Part shown: in pieces, positions 57,386 through 64,000 of the stretch
Position numbering within the stretch: the stretch's first letter is position 1
How the letters are laid out: the number at the start of each line of letters is the position of its first letter
Source: Iris pallida
Taxonomy: Eukaryota; Streptophyta; Magnoliopsida; Asparagales; Iridaceae
Direction: 5' to 3'
Assembly (NCBI GenBank): GCA_029216955.1
Contig: JANAVB010016199.1
Coordinates: 16,571,441-16,635,440 of the forward strand
DNA length: 64,000 nt
Made by a program: the position numbers and the translations under genes
The notes under the pieces: generated by a model
What the model was told of the DNA's origin: nothing
What the model saw: the letters and a program-made list of their open reading frames with translations, nothing else
Databases searched by the model: none

Positions 57386-58147
57386 TTGACATATTGGCAC
57401 AACTGGCTAATACTTCGGCTCGACTGTCACTCTTCGAGCTCATCTATTTCTCTAAAGAGAGTCGAGACACCCGTAACAAAGCTTTGTAGAATGCTGACTC
57501 CTTCCTCACTCAGGTGCAACCGTCCAAGGAAGACCCTGCTGCATGTCCACATTGTCACAATGGGCGAGGTGATTCCTAACATCACCTTCATCCAGCAGGG
57601 CATGTTGCTGAAGAACAACCGACACAATAGGCCCCTGTACTACACAGGGTATGTTGGTGCCATTAAGGTCGATCGTATCCACATCGATTATGGATCTTCT
57701 CTAAGCATCATCCCTTTGAGTTTACTCCAACCTTTAGGGATCCCAATGCGTCGACTAACTACATCAAACACTACAATCAGCAGCTTCAACGCTAGAAAAA
57801 GTGAGCCCCTGGGCAAGATTTGTCTAAAATGCCAAATAGGTGATCTCCAGACTGACGTAACTTGCTACGTCATTGACGTCGATATAAACTACAACATGTT
57901 GTTGGGACGACCATGGATTCATGAGTACATGATCATGCCCTTCACTCTCCATCAATGCATAAAATATGTCGCCAGTGATGGGACCATTAAATCGAGTTCG
58001 CTGACATTGACCCATTCCGAGGACTCGAAGCATACTGTACAAATGCTGAGCTGTACAAGTCAGTCCCTTGGAACGATAATGTTAATGATGCCGACGACGA
58101 GACAGATACTGTATCGGAAAGCGCAGTTGTTGAGAAAGAACCGTTGA
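57386..58147 (+). pseudogene. Tat-type aspartic protease domain
   Basis: This 253-codon frame contains VDRIHIDYGSSLSIIPLSLL, the retropepsin active-site region with Asp kept but the next residue Tyr rather than Ser, Thr or Gly. SSFNARKSEPLG, a strand region ending in VIDVDINYNMLLGRPWIH, and LHQCIKYV follow. That order is diagnostic of Ogre/Tat protease. It should be joined to gag and followed by RT, but after 58147 the frame breaks and the element is cut at 58394. RT, RNase H and integrase are absent from the window. Confidence 0.75.
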
Positions 58148-58394
58148 GGGTTCGATTGAAGAAAAAACTTTCCAAAATATCAGCTCCATTCGTCATCAAG
58201 CTTTGAGGCAAGGCTTCAGCTCGGTCACCTTCGATAATATCAGCCGTTAGCCAGGAGCCTATGCAAATAAGGCTTTCCCGGAAGGCTCCAAAGCCAACTT
58301 TGAAGTCGCAAGAACCTCCGACTACAGCCCCTTTGGTAGTCAAGTTGAAGGAAAAACCACCTCCACCTTCTCTCATGGCAGCCCTAGTACTTAC
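58148..58394 (+). pseudogene. Tat pol linker, truncated
   Basis: Shifted frames with Lys/Pro-rich text (for example 58261-58390) fit the region between protease and RT. The sequence stops at the TGTAAC that opens another LTR. Confidence 0.4.
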
Positions 58395-59200
58395 TGTAAC
58401 CCCGCTTCCCAGAATTTTAATTTTTGATTATTTCCTGATATTGTAGAATTTTAGAAATTATTATTTTCGATTTACCTTGATAAATATTACTACCTGGTTA
58501 TTAATAGTTTTTTATATTTTATTTAAGGAAATAATTGTTATTTCAGGAATTAAGGAGAAAACTCTAGCAAGTACCTTGAGTGGTCCCTAAGAATCCTAAC
58601 CACCTTTCTAACAACCTATAATAACTTTCCTAACAAACTTTTAGGAGTAATCTGCAAATAACAATTGGGGGAATACCTAAGTGCAAATAACCCATTTCTT
58701 TTTCCCTTCCTATAAAGCCCATTGAGGAGAGAGAAATGAGTCATCACTCTCATTTCATTCTCAACATAACCGAACTCTCCAAACCGAGCACCCACCCCTA
58801 AATCTCTTTCTCCTAAATTCCTTCAAACCCTAATCCAAGTTCGGATGGCGACGATGATGGACGCTCTCTCCGGTGACTAGACCTCCTCGGCATCGGCGCT
58901 CGACCGTACGAACCTTCTCCGGCGGCTATTCCTCGGTGACTTCGTCTCCTACTCTTCGGCGAGGACCGCACGAGGATTCCTCTCCATCAGCATGGTGATT
59001 TTGATCACCTCGAGCAGATCTGGTCTCCCCGATGTTGCAGACGCACCACCTCCACGTCAGTGAGCTTCTCCAACTCGGCCGTTCGGATCTGGGCCTTTTC
59101 ACAGAGGATCGACGAGTTCCTTTCGAGGAGTAGTCAACTCTTGGTAAGTCTCGATCTAGGCTCATGTTGTTCTTAGAATTTAGGGATCGATTAATGTTAT
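58395..59200 (+). mobile_element. Gypsy-type LTR (partial), cut on the right by a Copia element
   Basis: It begins TGTAACCCCGCTTCCC, a typical chromovirus LTR start, immediately after the interrupted Tat frame. A TATAAAG at 58711-58717 is followed by a TCATCACTCTCATTTC leader-like stretch and GC-rich U5-like sequence. It stops at the TGTCGGGG end of the next LTR. It may be a solo LTR or the 5' LTR of an element that continues outside the window. Confidence 0.5.
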
Positions 59201-60503
59201 TGTCGGGGCACAATTTTTTGATGGAAAACTAAGAAAATGAAACAATTGTAAAAACAATGTTTCAAATCAACATTTCAAAGAAGGTGATTCTGAATTACGA
59301 GAATCTAAAAAGATTTCGTAATCAACAGCAATCGATCGTAGTACTTCTAAAAAGAAGTTACAATCAGAATTACTGGCAGCAACGAAGAAGGTGACTGGCA
59401 AAAGATGGAAGATGGCCTGCTGGGGTGAATGATCACCGTTGCTCAAAGCTTTATTCGCCCTACACGAACAGCTTCCAGGAACCAGCAAGTTCGTCGGAGA
59501 ACTTGGAACACTCTTGCTCTTCTGACTCCTCGGACGGTCACGAACTCCCGTACAAAAGCAACGCTGGTGCGGCGCCTTTCCTCTCTCTCTCTCTCTCGAT
59601 GGCTACTGGAAGATCAGAACTGTGTTAAAGAACACTTCTGAATACTCTGTTTACTTGTGCTAAAAAATACTCGTAAACTTTCTGTGGTGGCTTCTCTTTC
59701 TATTCTGTCATAAGCCTTGAGAGAGAGAGGTTGCCTTATATTGGCCCTGCAGCAACTGTTCGGTTGCCACAAAGTTAGGGACGTGGTAAAAACTACCCCG
59801 AACATGTAGCAGCCGCCCAGAACATGCAAACGCACGTTCTGCTGCCAACTGTACGCACCTTGCTCTCCTTGCACTCTGTGCACTGAGCTGCGCATACTGC
59901 GTGCACTGTACGCATTGCGCACACTGTGCACGCAGTACAAACAGCACAACCCAGCACAACTCGAACAACCCGCGCAACCCAGCACAACCCAGCACAACCC
60001 AGCACAACCCGCGTAACCCAATGCAACCAAGCACAACCTGGACGCAACCTGGACAACACAACTGGGCTTGCGCAACTGGGCATGCACAACTGAGCAGCGC
60101 AACTGGGCTTGCACAACGTGGTAGCGCAAGTGGCTCGCGCAACGAGCATAACTAAAGCATACTATACGCCTAGCGACGATGCTGACGTGCTAAGTGTAAA
60201 GTGCGCCAACAAAATGCCACATTATGCCTCATGAGCCCATGAGCCCGAGTCCGAGTCGCTAAGCCCCTACGGGGCTTAGCTCCTATGGAAATAAATTTCC
60301 CAAGAGCAAAAAGCATGAATGCTTTTATTGTTGATTTTAGCCTTTTTTCCGTTAGAAAAATAATCCCACATGGCAAACCCATGTGCACCTCCACACCACA
60401 TGTGCAACTCCAATAATAGCAAAGCTAATATATAGAGATACAAACTCTTTGGCCTATCCGATGTGGGACTAAAGTTTCTAAAGGAAAGGCCAAAACTCCA
60501 ACA
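59201..60503 (-). mobile_element. 3' LTR of the Copia element
   Basis: It starts TGTTGGAGTTTTGGCC (60503, minus) just after the purine tract and is taken to end at GTGCCCCGACA (59201), about 1303 bp. It contains AGTCCCACATCGGATAGGCC, a word common in plant Copia LTRs. It also contains a CTCTATATATTAG TATA-like word near 60430 and strongly repetitive GCGCAACTGGGCTTGCACAAC and CAGCACAACC units at 59930-60130. The 59201 end is inferred. Confidence 0.6.
59930..60135. repeat. Short tandem repeats CAGCACAACC and GCAACTGGGCTTGC inside the LTR
   Basis: Runs of an 11-bp CAGCACAACCC unit (59948-60050) are followed by 18-22-bp units containing GCAACTGGGC. The overlapping Cys/Val/Ala-rich open frames on the minus strand come from these repeats. 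Confidence 0.85.
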
Positions 60504-61585
60504 ATCCCCCACATATCTCTATATATGGGTATAAGTGTTCCCCACAGTAACTGTCCATCATGCATTAGGAGAGATGTCGCTGGCGACTTGAATCTTTTCG
60601 TATGGATTAAAAATCAGACTATAATACAAGAATGGACTAAGCCTTGAATTCTGCATCATAGCTAAAATTCTTTCCACTCACATAATGTAGTTACATGTGC
60701 TTCTGGCTACACATTAAAGACCCTGTGCCGGCCTGGTTTTAGTGTATAATTTTGGGCGTCTACAAGTTTACCCTCAAGAGACGGCCTGATATCTCTTTGT
60801 CCATACACTATAGGTGAGTTCATTGTAAAGAGACATGGCATAAAGTGCTTTGCGCTTCCCTTGCGGTGCTACGCCACCATGACATGGCTTAAAGCCGAGG
60901 CCTTATCCCGTACCGGGAACCTCATCGTAGTGTCATACTACTGTAGCATGAGGCAACCGCCACTTTGTAGTGCCAAACTACCCAGCATGAAGCCTTAGGC
61001 TCCCTTGCGGTGTTACGCCGTAACAACTTGGCTTGCAAGGCCGAGGCTTTATCCCTAACAGGGTACCTCATCGTGGTGTCGTTCCACTATAACATGAGGA
61101 ACTTCTCCTCTTTGTAGTGCTGACTACACCCCTCTTTATATTTAACATACAACATTAGGCTAACTGCCTATTTGCGGTGCTACGCCGCTGTGACTTGGCC
61201 TGCAAAGCCGAGGCTTTATCCCATTCCTGGGCAGCACCCCACATATAGGAACCTCATTGTGGAGTCACCCCACTGTAGCATAGAGTTTCACTCCTTGTAG
61301 TGCTTCTCTACCGTGCTTCCTATAAAGCACACCAGGCATTCTCTGTCTGAGAACTCATTAAGACAATTAAGCCAACCTTTCCACAGGAACCGTTTTTTGT
61401 AGAAAAACAGTAGACAACTGTGGTTATAGGTCCGTAACCTCTCCATGCCCAATAGAACATGTACCCACCATTCCTGATATTCTTTCGATTAGTGGTCCTC
61501 CCTTGAACCAAAAGCTAGATGCCTATTAGATAAATCTTTAAACTAATAGCATAAAACTTTATGGTAGGAATACAATAATACATTA
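60504..61585 (-). other. 3' untranslated region with a three-copy 145-170-bp repeat
   Basis: Units start at TTGCGGTGnTACGCC (60861, 61005, 61172). Each continues with an AAnGCCGAGGCnTTATCCC word, an ACCTCATnGTnGnGTC word and a final GTAGTGC word. Purine tract at 60505-60510 (reversed TCCCCC). No gene; a 63-codon frame at 61320-61511 is not supported. Confidence 0.65.
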
Positions 61586-64000
61586 TCAGAATGCCTTCAA
61601 GCCTATTTTACAAGCTGTGTCATCGACCAGCTGGTGCTTGAGGCCCTTGGTGAACGGATCTGCCAGGTTCTCCTGACTCCGAATATCAATCACTGCAATA
61701 ACACCTCTTTTGATAAGATCGTGTACTACCCTGTGCTTCAATCGCATAGTCCTCTTCTTTCCGTTGAAGAGGTCATTTGATGCCACCGTCGCAGTCGCCT
61801 GGTTGTCGCAGTATATCGGTATTGTCGGTATTTATGCCCCAACCACTGGAAGATCGTACATGAGCTCCCGAAGCCATTCTGCTTCCTCGGCCGCGGTATC
61901 AAGTGCAAAGAACTCAGATTCCATGGATGATCGCGAGAGCATAGTCTGCTTCTTCGACTTCCACGATATAGCAGCTCCACCCATTGTGAAAATGAATCCA
62001 CCTGTGGACCTCTCGCTCTCTACCTCTGAGCACCAGCTGGCATCACTGAAGCCTTCCACTACCGGCGGATCTCCGCTGTAGTACAGTGCATATGTCTGAG
62101 TCTTCTTGAGATATCTCATAACCCGTTTCACAGCTTTCCAGTGTTCAGCACCTGGGTTGCTCGTGAAACGACTCAGCATTCCCACGACGAAAGCTATGTC
62201 AGGCCTTGTGGCAGTAGTAGCATACAACAAACTTCGATTACGCTGTATACTCCAGCTGCCTGACGCTTTCCCCTGAATTAGGCTTCAGCTTCAGATCACC
62301 CTGTACGGCGTATCGATCCCTGGAAGATCCCGATACCCATAACGAGTGGTCATTTTCTCAATATAATGAGACTGTGACAGCGCTAGTATAGTGTCTGTCC
62401 GGATGATCTTGATCCCTAAGATCACATCAGCTTTCCCCAAGTCCTTCATACTGAACTTGCTTGAGATGAATTTCTTTGTCTCCGTGACACAGCTAATATC
62501 CGTACCTAGGATAAGCATGTCTTCCACGTACAGACAAACGATCACACCTCTTCCATCAGCGAACTTCGTGTAAACACACTTGTCCGTATCGCTGACCATG
62601 TAGCCATTTGATCGTATAACTTTGTCAAATTTCTCATGCCACATCTTGGGAGCCTGTTTAAGACCGTACAAAGATTTCACCAACTTGCAGACTTTGTCTT
62701 CAAGACCCCTGATGACAAATCCCTCTGGCTGTTGCATGTAAATCTCTTCGGTCAGCTCGCCATTTAGGAAAGCCGTTTTCATATCCATCTGATGTATCAC
62801 CATCTTATGTATTGCTGCGAGAGCAATTAACATTCTTATGGTGGTCATCCGGGATACAGGAGCATACGTGTCAAAATAGTCAAACCCCTGCTTCTGAGAA
62901 AACCCTTGGCTACTAACCTAGCCTTGAACTTGTCAATAGTTCCGTTTGCTTTCATCTTCTTCTTGAAGATCCATTTGCATCCGATGGATTTCGTTCCTTC
63001 AGGAAGATCAACCAACACCCAAGTGTTATTTGAGGTGATAGAATCAAACTCATTGTCAATCGCCTCCTTCCAGAAATTGCGTCTCTGGTCTTCATCGCCT
63101 CATCATAGGTAAGCGGATCTGCTTCCACATGATAGGTAATAAAGTCACTTCCGAAGTCCTTCGGCCTCCTCACTCGCTTCGTTGACGGCTCAGCGAGATC
63201 TGGTTCAACTTGTTTCAACAACAACATCTTCTTGGACCACATCTTCATTGAAGACATCAGTTTTTGTGCACCCTCATTGTTCTCCGGTACATCCGCAAGA
63301 ATAATATTCTTGTGCCTTGCAAATTTGTCTTTAAAATATTCTGCGTCGCGAGATTCAATGATATGATTTGACTCAATATCAAGAAATCTTCGAGCACTCT
63401 TCTCGGCATACCCCAAGAAGATCGACTTAGTAGTCCTTGTCCCAAGCTTCTGAATCTTCAGATCTGGAAGCTTGACATATGCCAGACACCCCACACTCGA
63501 ATGACATTCAAGTTAGGTCTGACCTTGAACCAGAGTTCATGAGGAGTAACGTCTGAAGTTGCATGAGGCACTCTATTAGAATAAAAGTGGCCGTCAATGC
63601 AGCTTCTCCCCAGTAGCACTTAGGAAGACCAGTAGTCAACAACATTGAGTTAATTATTTCTGTTAACGTTCTGTTCTTCCTCTCTGCTACTCCGTTTGAT
63701 TGAGGAGAGTACGGAGCCATAGTCTCATTGACAATTCAATATTCTTTGCAGAACGATGCGAATTCATGAGACCTGTACTCCCCACCTCGATCACTTCTTA
63801 TCCTTTTGAGTTATTGTCCAGTCTGTCGCTCAGCTTCGGCTCTGAACTCCTTGAACTTCTCGAATGCTTCGTCTTTAACCTTCAGCAAGTAGACGAACGC
63901 ATACTTTGAGAAGTCATCGATAAGGTTATGAAATACTTTATCCCGGCCTTTGTAGAGAACTGTTTGAAGTCACAGATATCGGAGTGTACCAACTCCAGAA
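61586..64000 (-). pseudogene. Copia integrase, RT and RNase H, broken
   Basis: From the right edge (minus): HSDICDFKQFSTKAGI, a shifted stretch, and RSDRGGEYRSHEFA near 63790. Then a TGA replaces Gly before PYSPQSNGVAERKNRTL (63720-63660). 63494-62952 holds the integrase C-terminal region (SIFLGYAEKSARRF) and the linker to RT. RT (62848-62291) has MDMKTAFLNGELTEEIY and SLYGLKQAPKMW, but the catalytic site reads LYVEDMLILG: the first Asp of YVDD is Glu (codon 62522-62524). A shift separates 62230-61832 (ATRPDIAFVVGML, RNase H GFSDASWCSE, SMESEFFAL). The last piece, 61786-61589, ends with QENLADPFTKGL. Non-functional. Confidence 0.82.

Larger units (their letters stand above)
59201..64000 (-). 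mobile_element. Ty1/Copia element, 5' part beyond the window
   Basis: On the minus strand it runs integrase, RT, RNase H, a long 3' untranslated region, a purine tract GTGGGGGAT and the 3' LTR. The 5' LTR, gag and protease lie to the right of the window. It appears inserted into the Gypsy LTR at 58395-59200. Confidence 0.8.

Noticed and set aside
59614..60149. Cys-rich minus-strand frames (up to 171 codons) as secreted peptides
   Set aside because: They are produced by short GC-rich tandem repeats within a Copia LTR, in several frames at once.

Overview
This window looks like a stretch of angiosperm nuclear chromosome made mostly of transposable elements. It holds one intact host-type gene, a 462-codon single-exon DUF247 (UPF0481) gene at 19906-21294. 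The plant assignment rests on DUF247 itself, a plant-specific family, and on element lineages typical of plants: SIRE-type Copia with an envelope-like ORF, a Tekay-like chromovirus, a Tat-type Gypsy, CACTA and PIF/Harbinger elements. Very long (TA)n microsatellites are frequent. I cannot name the species. No rRNA, functional tRNA, CRISPR or bacterial feature is present. I found no new multi-gene system; the interest lies in element nesting, decay, regulatory sequence inside LTRs, and a hairpin at the DUF247 promoter.

Layout. 1-2095 (+): end of a SIRE/Maximus Copia element (envelope-like ORF, polypurine tracts, 3' LTR) abutting (TA)n. 2.1-6.5 kb: dispersed repeats and compound microsatellites. 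6.5-10.05 kb (+): 5'-truncated, decayed LINE. 10.2-14.9 kb (-): Copia element with a 5' LTR but no reverse transcriptase. 14.9-16.2 kb: unassigned, with two exon-like frames. 16.5-19.5 kb: three CACTA-type ends, a tRNA-related SINE inside (TA)n, and a dispersed repeat. 19.8-21.4 kb (+): the DUF247 gene. 21630-34424 (-): complete Copia element with 264-bp LTRs and a perfect GACTT target duplication. It is split in its RT domain by an 8-kb CACTA-like element (23131-31122), which in turn carries a PIF/Harbinger element (29070-30733, TSD TTA). 34.4-36.0 kb: possible CACTA relic. 36006-46302 (+): Tekay-like Gypsy element with a 4.2-kb 5' LTR that contains a dense W-box array before a TATA box; its 3' LTR is incomplete. 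46.6-47.6 kb (-): SIRE gag/protease relic. 48.2-50.3 kb (-): second LINE. 50.4-54.1 kb: dispersed repeats, a possible Copia LTR and 48-bp tandem repeats. 54.1-58.39 kb (+): Tat-type Gypsy gag-protease part, cut by another Gypsy LTR (58395-59200), itself cut by a Copia element (59201 to beyond 64000, -).

How the parts relate. Apart from DUF247 every recognisable coding region belongs to a mobile element, and all are broken by stops, frameshifts, deletions or insertions. Nesting gives a relative order: Copia at 21.6-34.4 kb, then CACTA, then Harbinger; separately Tat, then Gypsy LTR, then Copia. Both LINEs, the SINE and the SIRE LTR have their ends in (TA)n tracts. Several nonsense or catalytic changes are G-to-A on the coding strand, as expected from deamination of methylated cytosines.
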